64,000 nt of DNA from assembly GCA_963751105.1 (NCBI GenBank), contig CAVVTG010000002.1, forward strand, positions 1,302,001 to 1,366,000. Direction: 5' to 3'. The translations under genes were made by a program, and so were the position numbers. The notes under the pieces are model-generated. The model was given only the letters and a program-made list of their open reading frames with translations, made no database searches and was not told the DNA's origin. The DNA comes from JACVRW01 sp963751105 (GTDB lineage: Bacteria > Actinomycetota > Thermoleophilia > Solirubrobacterales > Thermoleophilaceae). Numbering within the stretch: position 1 is the first letter of the stretch; every line of letters starts with the position of its first letter. Positions 1-8,379 of this stretch are shown in pieces.

Positions 1-510
1 GTTCGGGCTGCCGTGGGCCCGCTTTCCGCTGTCCAGACGTCAAGGTTCTGACATTTCACTGACCCGTTCCGGTGATGCTCAGTCGCGAGTGTCAAGCCAA
101 GCGGCGGAGGGCTCCGGCGTTGTTAGTTAGGGGCCGGTTGGGCTGAGCCGTTGGGGGTGCGATGGCGCGGCTGCTGCCTCATGGCGGGCGTGTTGTGAGG
201 CCTGCTCGATGGCGAAGGCTGAATTGTTGAGCGGGCGGAAGGGTCGAAATCGCTCTATCCCCTTCCGCCCGCGACCGGGGCGGCGGTGCTGGCGGAGCTG
301 CCGCGCCCGGTCCCGCTGCCCCGTTGCCTGGTCGGGTGCCCAGGCGTCGGGGGGGGGACCCTGGGTTCGCTTGCGGGACCAGACCAATCCCCAGGCGCGT
401 GGGGACATAAACAACCTTCCGAAACCCTCCAACCTTTGCGGAGCTGGAGCGTTGCAGCATCTACGAAGGGGTGACGCTGCGTACCAATGCCCCTAGTGAG
501 AGAGACGCCA
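1..510. other. Stretch without a confident gene
   Basis: I see no reading frame here with a recognisable domain. Open frames exist on both strands but overlap one another and have low-complexity Arg/Pro/Gly-rich products, as expected by chance in GC-rich DNA. The only clear structure is a perfect 13-bp inverted repeat at 231-272. The stretch lies next to possible integrase and phage fragments, so it may be eroded mobile DNA; that is an inference. Confidence 0.5.
231..272. repeat. Perfect 13-bp inverted repeat
   Basis: The arms gcgggcggaaggg (231-243) and cccttccgcccgc (260-272) are exact reverse complements around a 16-base loop. No T-run follows on either strand, so it is not a canonical intrinsic terminator. 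It could be a hairpin terminator of the non-U type or a remnant of a mobile-element end. Nothing in the flanks decides between these. Confidence 0.6.
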
Positions 511-729
511 ATGAGCGATGACCACCCGGCACCACCCAGCTACTCCCAATCGGCGAACGGGCACACCGACCCGATCATCCAGCGTGCGGCTTGCGGGCTA
601 CGCGTATGGGCGCAGTTGAAGCAGATCGAGCCTCATGAGAGAGCTTTCCACGCCGTGGCGGAACTCAAGGAAGAGGATCTGCGGGCCGTGGTCACCCATC
701 ACCTGTTCGCGTGGCACCAACGAGGTTGA
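511..729 (+). CDS. Small hypothetical protein
   Basis: This 72-residue protein has no family I recognise. I chose the ATG at 511 rather than the upstream ATG at 487 because a purine-rich stretch (tgagagagac, 497-506) sits just before it as a possible ribosome binding site. The N-terminus is Pro/Ser-rich and probably disordered. The C-terminal half (from about residue 25) looks like two or three amphipathic helices, with RVWAQLKQIEP and ELKEEDLRAVVTHHLFAWHQ. It sits alone in the gene-poor island at the window start. It could also be a chance frame; the coherent helical pattern and the possible binding site are the only support. Confidence 0.4.
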   Translation: MSDDHPAPPSYSQSANGHTDPIIQRAACGLRVWAQLKQIEPHERAFHAVAELKEEDLRAVVTHHLFAWHQRG

Positions 730-860
730 CAAGCCGAGAAGCGGGCTACCGAGGTGTGTTGCGCGGCTCACGGCCGTGCGAGTCCTTTCTCCCGGAAAGG
801 CCGTCCTTCCGAGAGCGCCCGCCGAATCACAACCCCTGCAGCGGGTAGGCGGGCGGTGAA

Positions 861-1118
861 GTGGGACCCGTCAGGCGAAGACCGAGATCGGGCGGTAAGA
901 GGCACGAGGCGGAGGAGTCGGCGGCCATTGCGCCGCTCCGGGCCGCACAGCGGAAGCGCGTGGCGGCGATCCGCAAGCTGAACGCCCGCTACGCGGGCCA
1001 GGCGTTCCCGAAGCGTGCGGCCGAGAGGTGGAATCGGCTCCGGCGAGAGCTCTACGAGACTGAGGAGCTCATCACAGAGCTCCGAGCCCGCTGCGAGCAG
1101 CATCATCGTGCAGCCTGA
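861..1118 (+). CDS. Charged helical protein, possibly a phage capsid N-terminal fragment
   Basis: The 85-residue product starts at a GTG and is dominated by a predicted long charged helix (ERWNRLRRELYETEELITEL, residues about 55-75). The pattern of a helix, then a short segment with Ala-Phe-Pro, then a helix ending in Glu-Leu-Arg-Ala-Arg resembles the N-terminal helical scaffold region of HK97-type major capsid proteins from actinobacterial phages. That resemblance is from memory and weak. No capsid shell domain follows, so if the assignment is right it is a truncated remnant. Nearby at 1177-1266 is a second possible mobile-element fragment. It may equally be an unrelated coiled-coil protein. 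Confidence 0.35.
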   Translation: MGPVRRRPRSGGKRHEAEESAAIAPLRAAQRKRVAAIRKLNARYAGQAFPKRAAERWNRLRRELYETEELITELRARCEQHHRAA

Positions 1119-1176
1119 GGGACTGCCGGGGGCGCGCCCCCGCTTGCCGTTAAGGGGCTCGGCACGGGTTGCCGAT

Positions 1177-1266
1177 ACGTCCAGAAGGGGCATCACCGCG
1201 ATGGACCGCTACATCCACGTCACCGAGCAGGACGCTTGCGCTGGGGTCGCCGCGGCGTTCCGGTAG
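1177..1266 (+). pseudogene. Possible C-terminal remnant of a tyrosine integrase
   Basis: The frame reads GITAMDRYIHVTEQDA followed by CAGVAAAFR and a stop. Phage and island tyrosine recombinases commonly end with a segment of the form (T/M)-D-R-Y-x-H-(V/L)-x, containing the nucleophilic tyrosine, followed by a short alanine-rich helix. The tyrosine here would be Y in MDRYIHV. The frame is open upstream, but nothing there resembles the Arg-His-x-x-Arg catalytic region, so only the last 30 residues or so look like integrase. I infer a decayed integrase and hence an old integration event. Confidence 0.4.
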
Positions 1267-1424
1267 CAACGTCCGCGAGCTGCGGGCCGTTTCGGGAGCA
1301 GGGACGGAAGCATGAGCCCCGCAACCCGCACAGATATCGGGACTTGGACCTATCCGGCCCATGGGGCGCTTGGCTCATCGAGCACGATGGAGCAGGCCAA
1401 GGTCGGTCGACTGAGCCCTGGGGC

Positions 1425-1440
1425 TAGGCTCTGTCGAATG
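1425..1440 (+). promoter_or_regulatory. Likely -10 box of a leaderless transcript
   Basis: A TAGGCT hexamer at 1425-1430 is followed by 7 bases and then the ATG at 1438. The same hexamer with the same 7-base spacing precedes yebC (12451-12456, ATG 12464). This predicts that transcription starts at or next to the A of the start codon. Confidence 0.5.
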
Positions 1441-1638
1441 GCCGACGACGACGACGAGAGCACCAAGCGGCGCCGGCACCAGCGGGCGGCCACAAGGCAC
1501 GAGCGGGCCGCCCGGACGGATCGCGAGGCGGCCGACGCGTCCGATCTGTTCGGTGAGCCCGAGGCGGCCGAAGCTCACCGCGACGATGCTCGGCGGCACG
1601 AAGCCGACGCTGACGACGAGCGGCATCGGGCCGACTAG
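1438..1638 (+). CDS. Small highly charged helical protein
   Basis: The 66-residue product is almost entirely charged and alanine-rich (MADDDDESTKRRRHQRAATR at the start) with repeated His-Glu-Arg-Ala-Ala-like heptads, so it should form one long helix or coiled coil. Small proteins of this type, rich in HERAA-like units, are common in Actinobacteria and have no known function. The start is supported by a TAGGCT -10-like box exactly 7 bases upstream. The reading frame could run further upstream (to 1312), but that extension has no such support. It precedes the arginase-family gene by 53 bases on the same strand. Confidence 0.6.
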   Translation: MADDDDESTKRRRHQRAATRHERAARTDREAADASDLFGEPEAAEAHRDDARRHEADADDERHRAD

Positions 1639-1691
1639 CGTCTGACGGCGGGACGGCTGGCCGACCGCGCAGGCCGCCAGAATCCGCATCG

Positions 1692-2594
1692 GTGACCACC
1701 CCGGCCCCCAACGGCGGCCCGAATCCGTGGCGGCTGATCGGCGCCCCCGTGGACTGCTCGGGGCGCGCCCGGGGCGAGGAGCGAGGGCCCGCGGCGCTCC
1801 GGGCGGCGGGGCTCGCCGCTGCGTTCGAGGCCGAGGACGCAGGCGACGTCGGGCCCCCGATCGACGACCCCAGGCGCGATCCGGACACCGGCGTGATCGG
1901 CTACCGCCGCATCGTCGAGGTCAACCGCGCGTTGAGGGACGCAGTGGGGGAAGCGATCGAGAAAGAGCGGAGGCCGCTCGTGGCCGGAGGCGACTGCAGC
2001 ATGCTGCCGGGGGCGATCGCCGCGGTCAGGGCGGCGTCCGGCGACCGGCTCGGGCTCTGCTTCGTCGACGGTCACGTGGACTGCCTCGACGGGCGGACCT
2101 CTCCGACGGGCGAGGCCGCCGACATGCCGCTGGCCGTGATGCTCGGCCGGGGTGCTGAAGCGTGGCTCGCGGTGGGGGACTCGCGACCGTCGCTCGATCC
2201 AGACGATGTGGCGGTGCTCGGTCACCGCGACGGACCCGACGACCGGGAGGAGATCGGCTACGTCCCGGCGGGGGTCGAGCTGCGGCCGGCGTCGGGCCTT
2301 GCCGAGACCGACACGGGCCAGCTCGGCGAGGAGGTCGCCGAGCGCCTCGGCGGCACGCCCGCTGGCTTCTGGCTGCACCTCGACGTGGACGTGCTGGACG
2401 AGCGCGAGATGCCGGCGAGCACGTATGCGGCGCCGGGCGGGCTCACCTGGGCGCAGCTGGAGGAGCTGCTGCCGCCGTTGCTGTCCTCACCACGGCTGGC
2501 CGGCCTGTCGCTCGCCGACCTGCGTCCGGACCTCGATCCCGAAGGTGTCCACGCGGCTCGGCTGGTCGCCCTCTTGGCCGAGGCGATCGGGTGA
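1692..2594 (+). CDS. Arginase/agmatinase-family hydrolase
   Basis: This 300-residue protein belongs to the ureohydrolase fold family, which hydrolyses guanidino or formimino groups with a two-metal (Mn) centre. The metal-binding motifs are recognisable in order: GGDCS near residue 99, DGHVD near residue 126, and DVDVLD near residue 231. The first differs from the usual GGDHS by having Cys in place of a metal-binding His; actinobacterial arginase-like proteins often show this, so the substrate is uncertain. It starts at GTG and its stop overlaps the next gene in a GTGA junction, so the two are probably co-translated. It could be an arginase, agmatinase or formiminoglutamase; I cannot tell which. 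Confidence 0.85.
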   Translation: MTTPAPNGGPNPWRLIGAPVDCSGRARGEERGPAALRAAGLAAAFEAEDAGDVGPPIDDPRRDPDTGVIGYRRIVEVNRALRDAVGEAIEKERRPLVAGGDCSMLPGAIAAVRAASGDRLGLCFVDGHVDCLDGRTSPTGEAADMPLAVMLGRGAEAWLAVGDSRPSLDPDDVAVLGHRDGPDDREEIGYVPAGVELRPASGLAETDTGQLGEEVAERLGGTPAGFWLHLDVDVLDEREMPASTYAAPGGLTWAQLEELLPPLLSSPRLAGLSLADLRPDLDPEGVHAARLVALLAEAIG

Positions 2595-3817
2595 GGGCAC
2601 GGGTCCTCCTGGCCGGTGCCGTTGTGGTGGCGGCCGGTGCGGCACCCGCCGCCGCGGCGGAGCTGCCCCTCGGCTCCCCCGACCTGGACGAGCGTCGCGA
2701 TCGGGTGACGGTGACTCCGGGAGTCCGCTGGACCTCGATCGTGCGGGAGGGCGGGCCGTGGCGCGTGAACGTGCTGGCGATCGCCCCCGGCGGCGAGGGC
2801 CCAGCTCTGGGTGGCGTCCTGTCCGACGGCCGGGTGGCCGGCCTCGAGCGGCCGACCGAGATGGCGCGGCGGACGGCCACCGTCGCCGGGGTCAACGGCG
2901 GCTTCTTCGCCGTCGACGGCGATCCCGTGGGTGCCCTGGCCATCGGCGGCCGGCTGATCAGCGAGCCCGTGGACGGGCGCTCGGCTCTGGTCGTGCCCGC
3001 TGACCCTTCGGCGCCGGCACGGATCGAGCGCCTCGGGTTCGACGGGACGGTGCGAACGCCTGAAGGCGAGGAGCGGATCCTCGACGGCGTGGAGCGCCGG
3101 CGCGGCCAGGTGCCCGCCTGCGGAGGCCGCGGCGGCGACCGCCCTACGCAGCGCCCCAACGCGGCCCTCACCTGCACAGACCGCAGCGAGCTCGTGTTGC
3201 TCAGCTCCCGCTACGGGAGCCGGCCGCCGTCCGCGGGCGCCGAGGCGGAGCTCCGCAGCGGAATCGTCACGCGGGTGGGCCGGGCCCGCGGCCGCCCGCC
3301 GGCCAGGGGCCGGGTCCTGCTCAGCGGCAGCGGGGCCGCCGGCGATTTCCTCTCCCGGACCCTCACCGTGGGCAGCCGCCCCGATGTGAGCACAGCGCTC
3401 CTCGCCCGCGGCGCGGCGCTCGATCCCGCGGCTCAGACACTCGTGACCGGAGGCGGTCCGCGCCTGCTGTCCCGCGGGCGGGTGTCGGTTGCGGCTCGGC
3501 CCGAGGGCTTCGCTCCGCTCGAGGCCCCGGGCTTCTTCGGGTCCTTCGTGGCGTCACGGCAACCCCGTACGCTGGCGGGCGTGAGAGCCGACGGGGGACT
3601 GCTGCTGGTCACGGTCGACGGCCGCCGGCCCGGCTGGAGCGCGGGCGTCACCCTGCGCGAGGCGGCGCGCCTGATGCTCTCGCTCGGGGCCAGCGACGCA
3701 CTCAACCTCGACGGGGGCGGGTCGACCGCCATGGTGGTGCGCGGCGAGCTGGTGAGCCGGCCCTCGGACCCATCGGGCGAGCGTGCGGTGAGCGACGGCG
3801 TGTTCGTGCTGCCGTGA
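2591..3817 (+). CDS. Secreted phosphodiester glycosidase family protein (NAGPA domain)
   Basis: The 408-residue product begins with a clear signal peptide (MRARVLLAGAVVVAAGAAPA). It carries the hallmarks of the NAGPA/DUF2233 domain: NGGFF near residue 103 and the glycine-rich NLDGGGSTAMVV near residue 372. Members cleave N-acetylglucosamine-1-phosphodiester linkages in eukaryotes and process cell-wall or exopolysaccharide phosphodiesters in bacteria. The substrate here is unknown. I placed the start at the GTG at 2591 because it overlaps the previous stop (GTGA) and begins the signal peptide; the frame is open much further upstream, but only as an out-of-frame shadow of the arginase gene. Its stop likewise overlaps the next gene. 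Confidence 0.85.
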   Translation: MRARVLLAGAVVVAAGAAPAAAAELPLGSPDLDERRDRVTVTPGVRWTSIVREGGPWRVNVLAIAPGGEGPALGGVLSDGRVAGLERPTEMARRTATVAGVNGGFFAVDGDPVGALAIGGRLISEPVDGRSALVVPADPSAPARIERLGFDGTVRTPEGEERILDGVERRRGQVPACGGRGGDRPTQRPNAALTCTDRSELVLLSSRYGSRPPSAGAEAELRSGIVTRVGRARGRPPARGRVLLSGSGAAGDFLSRTLTVGSRPDVSTALLARGAALDPAAQTLVTGGGPRLLSRGRVSVAARPEGFAPLEAPGFFGSFVASRQPRTLAGVRADGGLLLVTVDGRRPGWSAGVTLREAARLMLSLGASDALNLDGGGSTAMVVRGELVSRPSDPSGERAVSDGVFVLP

Positions 3818-4683
3818 GGCGCACCGCCTGTTCTGTCGCGCTGGCCTGCGCGCTGGCGGCCGGGGCGGCCACGGCGGCCGCCCAGGGCGGAGGAGGCGGC
3901 GAGCCCGTGGTGCCGGTGGATCCCTCGCCGGGCCGCGCGGTGGTGTGGGCAGTGGGTGACGCCGCCACGCCCACGGACGGAGCGCGCGCCGTGGCCCGCA
4001 TGATCCGCCGAGGCCGGCCCGACCGCTTCCTGTATCTCGGTGACGTCTACGACGAAGGCCTGCCGTCGGAGTTCCGCGCCTACTACGACCCGCTCTACGG
4101 AGGGTTGGCCAAGGTCACCGATCCCACGCCGGGCAATCACGAGTGGGCCAACCGGCGCATCGGCTACTACCCGTACTGGCGGGCGAAGAAGGGCCGCCGC
4201 CAGGGCCCGTGGTCACGCACGACGATCGCCGGCTGGGAGCTCATCAGCCTCAACTCCGAGGCGTCCCACGGGAGCGCCTCGCGCCAGCTGGCCTGGTTGC
4301 GCCGTGTCCTGCGCGAGGGCGGGGGGAACTGCCGTATCGCGATCTGGCACCGGCCCCGCTACAGCGCGGGCTTCTACGGCGACGCGGCCGATACGGCACC
4401 GCTCTGGCACGCCCTTCGCGGCCGGGCGCGGGCGGTGCTCGGGGGCCACGACCACAACCTGCAACGCCTCCGGCCGGTCGCCGGCATCGTCCAGTACGTG
4501 GCGGGGGCGGGGGGCCAGCTGCGCTACCGGATCGACCGCGACGATCCGAGCCTCGCCTTCGGCAACGACCGCCGCTACGGCGCGCTGAGAATCGTCCTCG
4601 AGCCGGGCGAGGCGAGCTTCGAGTTCCGTGACGTGGCCGGCCGCGTGCTCGATCGGAGCCGGAGCACCTGTACGCCGGGCTGA
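3814..4683 (+). CDS. Secreted calcineurin-like metallophosphoesterase
   Basis: This 289-residue protein has an N-terminal signal peptide (residues 1 to about 23, ending TAAAQ) and the metallophosphoesterase motifs GDV (YLGDVYDEG, about residue 74), GNHEW (about 107) and GGHDHN (about 210). The first motif, normally D-x-H, reads GDAA near residue 49, so one metal ligand may differ. This is as in purple-acid-phosphatase-like exported phosphatases. It begins at a GTG overlapping the previous stop by 4 bases, making a three-gene unit (arginase-like, NAGPA, phosphoesterase). The two exported enzymes could act on phosphodiester-linked glycans outside the cell. The gene converges on the glutathione S-transferase gene with 13 bases between the stops. 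Confidence 0.88.
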   Translation: MRRTACSVALACALAAGAATAAAQGGGGGEPVVPVDPSPGRAVVWAVGDAATPTDGARAVARMIRRGRPDRFLYLGDVYDEGLPSEFRAYYDPLYGGLAKVTDPTPGNHEWANRRIGYYPYWRAKKGRRQGPWSRTTIAGWELISLNSEASHGSASRQLAWLRRVLREGGGNCRIAIWHRPRYSAGFYGDAADTAPLWHALRGRARAVLGGHDHNLQRLRPVAGIVQYVAGAGGQLRYRIDRDDPSLAFGNDRRYGALRIVLEPGEASFEFRDVAGRVLDRSRSTCTPG

Positions 4684-4696
4684 CCCGGCCCGGGCA

Positions 4697-5332
4697 TCAG
4701 ATCGGCCGGTCCGACGCGTGCTCGGGAAAGGGCTCGAGGTCGTTCTCGAAGCGCGGCGTGGCCTCCACCCGGTCGAGCCACGCGCTCACGTGCTCGAAGC
4801 CCCGCGGGTCCACTCCGGTGTCGCCGGCGCAACCGACGTAGCCGTACAGCGCGATGTCGGCCACGGTGTAGTCGGGACCCGTGACGAATGGGCCGTCGCT
4901 CGCCGCCAGGCCACGGTCGAGGGCGCCGAGCGCATCCGTACCGCGCTCCACGCGGTTGGCGAACACCTCGGGCATCTGCTCATTGCGGCCGGACAGCGCC
5001 AGGAACCGCGCGTACCCGAGCTCGCCCTCGATGCGGTTCTGCTCGAACAGCATCCATTGGTGCACACGGGAGCGAGCGAGCCGATCGCCGGGGAGGAGTG
5101 GGGTGCCCTCGGCGAGATACAAAAGGATGGCCCCGGACTCGGGGATGGTCTCGCCGGAGTCGAGCTCGAGCACGGGGATACGGCCGTCCGGGTTGCGTGC
5201 GAAGTGCTCGCCGGTGCGCGTCTCGCCCGTGAACAGGTCGAGGCTCACGCGCTCGTACGGCAGCTCGAGCTGGCGCAGCACGAGCCGGCACTTCAGGCAG
5301 TTCCCGGAGGAGGAGTGGTCGTAGAGGATCAC
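4697..5332 (-). CDS. Glutathione S-transferase family protein
   Basis: The 211-residue protein has a thioredoxin-like N-terminal domain (residues 1-80: ILYDHSSSGNCLKCRLVL, then NPDGRIPVLELDSG and ESGAILLYLA) and an all-helical C-terminal domain with the N-capping signature YTVADIALYGYV. The length is typical of the family. Actinobacteria generally use mycothiol, so the thiol cofactor is uncertain. The start is a GTG at 5332, directly before the first strand; the longer open frame upstream reads antisense to the neighbouring regulator. It is divergent from the RpiR-type gene at 5400, leaving 67 bases for both promoters. Confidence 0.88.
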   Translation of the reverse strand: MILYDHSSSGNCLKCRLVLRQLELPYERVSLDLFTGETRTGEHFARNPDGRIPVLELDSGETIPESGAILLYLAEGTPLLPGDRLARSRVHQWMLFEQNRIEGELGYARFLALSGRNEQMPEVFANRVERGTDALGALDRGLAASDGPFVTGPDYTVADIALYGYVGCAGDTGVDPRGFEHVSAWLDRVEATPRFENDLEPFPEHASDRPI

Positions 5333-5399
5333 GCGGCAAACGCTACCGGCCGCCGGGCGTTCGGAAGGAACTGCGGCGACGCCGACGAAAAACGCGTCC

Positions 5400-6251
5400 G
5401 TGACCCGAACCGGGACGACCGCTCTCACACTGTCGGAAGAGATCCGGCAACGCTTCGACGAGTTCAGCCGCTCGCAGAAGGACGTCGGCCAGTACATCGT
5501 GGACCACCTCGAGGAGGCGGCCTTCCACACGGCGGAAGAGCTCGCCCGCCGCGCCAACACCTCCAGCTCGACCGTGGTGCGCTTCGCCCAGGCGCTCGGC
5601 TTCGAGGGCTTTCCCGAATTGCAGGCGGCCGCGCGCGACGAGTACCGGCGCGCACGCGAGAACGGCGCCTCGGCCGCCGACCTCTCGCAGACGCCGCTCT
5701 TTCCCATCGACCAGACCGAGTTCGAGACGGCGATCGCGGCCGACCACGCCAACGTGGCCGAGACCGCCCGCAAGATCGACCGCGATGAGGTGACCGCCGC
5801 GGTCGACCTGATCTCCCGCGCCGACCGGATCGTGCTCTGCGGCACCGACCAGATGGCCTTCTTCGCCAGCTACCTGCGACACCTGCTGATGCTGCTCGAC
5901 CTGCGCGCCGAGGTCGTGGCGTCACCGAGCCAGGAGGGTCTGGCCAAGCTCGGGCGCGTGGACGACAAGACCGTCATGGTGGGCTTCTCCGCCGGCCGGC
6001 CCCATCCGCTGGTGGTCCGCGCCATGAAGCTGGCGCGCAACCGCAGGGCGGCCACCATCGCGATCGCCGACGCCACCCTCTCGGAGGTGGCGAAGCTGGC
6101 CGACCACCGCCTCTACTACTCCTCGAACAGCCCGGCCTACGTGCGTTCGCACTCCGCGCTGCTCGGCCTGATCCAGGCGCTCGCCTACGGCGTGTACGCG
6201 CTGGACGAGACCGCCTACGCGGACCGCATCAAGGCCTTCCGCCTCAAGTAG
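5400..6251 (+). CDS. MurR/RpiR-family transcriptional regulator
   Basis: The 283-residue protein has an N-terminal helix-turn-helix of the RpiR type (residues about 15-85, with TAEELARRANTSSSTVVRFA) and a C-terminal SIS sugar-phosphate-binding domain (residues about 125-265). Members of this family sense phosphosugars and regulate sugar or amino-sugar use. The ligand here is not evident because no transport or catabolic genes are adjacent. It starts at a GTG at 5400, divergent from the glutathione S-transferase gene. Confidence 0.9.
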   Translation: MTRTGTTALTLSEEIRQRFDEFSRSQKDVGQYIVDHLEEAAFHTAEELARRANTSSSTVVRFAQALGFEGFPELQAAARDEYRRARENGASAADLSQTPLFPIDQTEFETAIAADHANVAETARKIDRDEVTAAVDLISRADRIVLCGTDQMAFFASYLRHLLMLLDLRAEVVASPSQEGLAKLGRVDDKTVMVGFSAGRPHPLVVRAMKLARNRRAATIAIADATLSEVAKLADHRLYYSSNSPAYVRSHSALLGLIQALAYGVYALDETAYADRIKAFRLK

Positions 6252-6326
6252 GCGCCGAAGCCTGGAAACGGGCATTCCGACCTCGCCGGGCGCCCGCTGG
6301 CGCCGGCGGTATAGGGTGCCCCGGCT

Positions 6327-8330
6327 ATGAGGAGAGCGGTCTCGCTCGCCGTCGTCGTCGGCACAGTGCTGTCCATCGCGGCGGCGCCCGCCCAGGCCGC
6401 CCTCAAGGGCTGCGACCCGATCGACCCCGCGGCCTGCCTGCTGCCCTGGCCGAACGACCACTTCGTCGAGAACGGCCGCCTGGCGCTCACCGATTCGATG
6501 ACGCCACTCTCGAAGGACGGCAAGCACATCGAGGCGAGCGACTACAACCGCTCGGACGGGTTCAGCCCCGGGCAGATCCTCGTGACCCTGGTCCCGGGCC
6601 TGGATCTCGAGCAGAGCGGCGTCGTGCCCAACACGGACATGGGCCGCGCCTTCGACCGGCGCCAGCCGGTGGTGGTGATCGACGCCAAGACGCTGAAGCG
6701 CCAGCTGGTGTGGGCCGAGCTCAACCTGCGCGCCGAGGACCCGGCCGAGCGCACGCTCAACATTCATCCCGGAGTGGGGTGGAAGGAGGGCCGGCGCTAC
6801 ATCGTGGCGCTGCGCAACCTCAAGCGGGCCGACGGGTCGACCATTCCCGCCGGCGGAGCTTTCCGCGTCTACCGCGACGGCCTGCGGGCGCCCGACCGTG
6901 CCGCCGCCCGACGGCGTGCGCACTTCGAGGGGATCTTCCACCGGCTGGAGCGGGCCGGCATCAAGAGGCGCAGCCTGTACCTGGCCTGGGACTTCACCGT
7001 CGCGAGCCGTCGCAACCTGACCCAGCGCCTGCTGTCGATGCGCGATCGTGCCTTCGCGGACCTGGGTGACCGCGATCTCTCGGACCTCGAGGTGGAGGGC
7101 TCGGCGCCCGTCTTCACTGTCGACGAGGTGCGCGACGTGCCCGCGGGCCGCCGGGTGAGCGGCCGCGTGGCGGTGCCCTGCTTCCTCGATCAGGCCGGCT
7201 GTCCGCCCGGGTCGCGCTTCACGCTCGACCGTGAGGGGCTGCCCGTGCGCACTCCGGGCAACGTGCAGCAGGCCCGCTTCGTGTGCATCGTGCCGAGCGG
7301 GGCGACCGCCGCCAACCCGGCCCGCCCGCTCATCTTCGGCCACGGGCTGTTCGGCTCGGCCTCGGCGGTGGACGGCGTGTCGGGGCTGAGCACGATCGCC
7401 AACTCCGTCGTCTGCGGCACGGACTTCTCAGGGATGTCCTCGGAGGACGTCCCGAACGCGCTGGCGATCTCCGGCGACCTGTCGCGCTTCCCGACGATGG
7501 CTGACCGCCTCCAGCAGGGCCTGCTCAACTTCATGTTCCTCGGGCGAGCGATGATCCACCCCCAGGGCCTGTCCTCGCACCCGGAGTTCGCCGGGAGGAT
7601 CGACACCCGCCGGCTGTTCTACTCGGGGGCGAGCCTGGGCGGCATCCTCGGTGGGGCCTACACGGCCGTGGCGCCCGACTCGCAGCGCTCGGCGCTGATC
7701 GTTCCCGGCTTCCGCTTCAGCCTGCTGCTCACGCGCAGCACCCAGTTCAGCACCTTCGCGAACGTGCTGTTCCCGACCTATCCCGACGGCGTCGACCAGG
7801 CGATCATCAACTCGATGGTGCAGCTCCTGTGGGACCGGGGCGAGGCCAACGGCTACGCGTGGCACATGACCAGTGACCCCCTGCCGGACACGCCTCGGCA
7901 CACGGTGCTTCTGCACGAGGCGTTCGGCGACCACCAGGTGGCCAACCTCGCCACGGAGACCGAGGCACGGCTGCTGGGCGCCCGGCTGCGCACGCCCGCG
8001 CTCGACCCAGGGCGCAGCGTGGACCGCACGCCGTTCTACGGGATCGAGCCGATCCCGCGCTATCCCTGGCGCGGCGACGCGCTGGTGGTGTTCGACACCG
8101 GTCCGCTGCGCCCGCCCGGCTGCGGGGCCGCGAACGCCCCGGAGTGTCTGGGTACGCCGCCGTCCCCGGTCACCAACACGATCCAGACCGTGGGCCGGGA
8201 TCCACACGGCCTCACCGGCTTCGCACCGGCGGCCGTCGGCCAGTTCGTGGACTTCCTGGCGCTCGACGGGAGCTTCACCAACACGTGCGGTGAGCTGCCC
8301 TGCTACGCCGCCGGTTGGTCTGGGCCCTGA
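6327..8330 (+). CDS. Secreted alpha/beta-hydrolase-like protein
   Basis: This 667-residue exported protein has a signal peptide (residues 1 to about 25, ending APAQA). The mature N-terminus contains LLPWPNDHFV, seen in proteins related to the bacterial virulence-factor lipase N-terminal domain. A nucleophile elbow of GxSxG form (GASLGG) lies near residue 434. A late His in LHEAFGDHQV (about residue 528) is a candidate catalytic histidine. The substrate is unknown; a lipase or esterase role is likely from the fold. A TAGGGT box at 6312-6317 lies 9 bases before the ATG, suggesting a very short leader. An exported M1 peptidase follows 49 bases downstream. Confidence 0.72.
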   Translation: MRRAVSLAVVVGTVLSIAAAPAQAALKGCDPIDPAACLLPWPNDHFVENGRLALTDSMTPLSKDGKHIEASDYNRSDGFSPGQILVTLVPGLDLEQSGVVPNTDMGRAFDRRQPVVVIDAKTLKRQLVWAELNLRAEDPAERTLNIHPGVGWKEGRRYIVALRNLKRADGSTIPAGGAFRVYRDGLRAPDRAAARRRAHFEGIFHRLERAGIKRRSLYLAWDFTVASRRNLTQRLLSMRDRAFADLGDRDLSDLEVEGSAPVFTVDEVRDVPAGRRVSGRVAVPCFLDQAGCPPGSRFTLDREGLPVRTPGNVQQARFVCIVPSGATAANPARPLIFGHGLFGSASAVDGVSGLSTIANSVVCGTDFSGMSSEDVPNALAISGDLSRFPTMADRLQQGLLNFMFLGRAMIHPQGLSSHPEFAGRIDTRRLFYSGASLGGILGGAYTAVAPDSQRSALIVPGFRFSLLLTRSTQFSTFANVLFPTYPDGVDQAIINSMVQLLWDRGEANGYAWHMTSDPLPDTPRHTVLLHEAFGDHQVANLATETEARLLGARLRTPALDPGRSVDRTPFYGIEPIPRYPWRGDALVVFDTGPLRPPGCGAANAPECLGTPPSPVTNTIQTVGRDPHGLTGFAPAAVGQFVDFLALDGSFTNTCGELPCYAAGWSGP

Positions 8331-8379
8331 AGGGGTATCTAAGCGGGCGTACGCCGCTCTCAACCAGGAAGGACCGTAC

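Noticed and set aside
1..1690. tRNA gene as an attachment site near the integrase-like tail
   Set aside because: I looked for a cloverleaf and a conserved TpsiC segment and saw none in the window, here or elsewhere. Any attachment site would lie outside.
2162..2590. Upstream extension of the NAGPA gene to 2162
   Set aside because: The extension is the arginase gene in another frame; the signal peptide at 2591 marks the true start.
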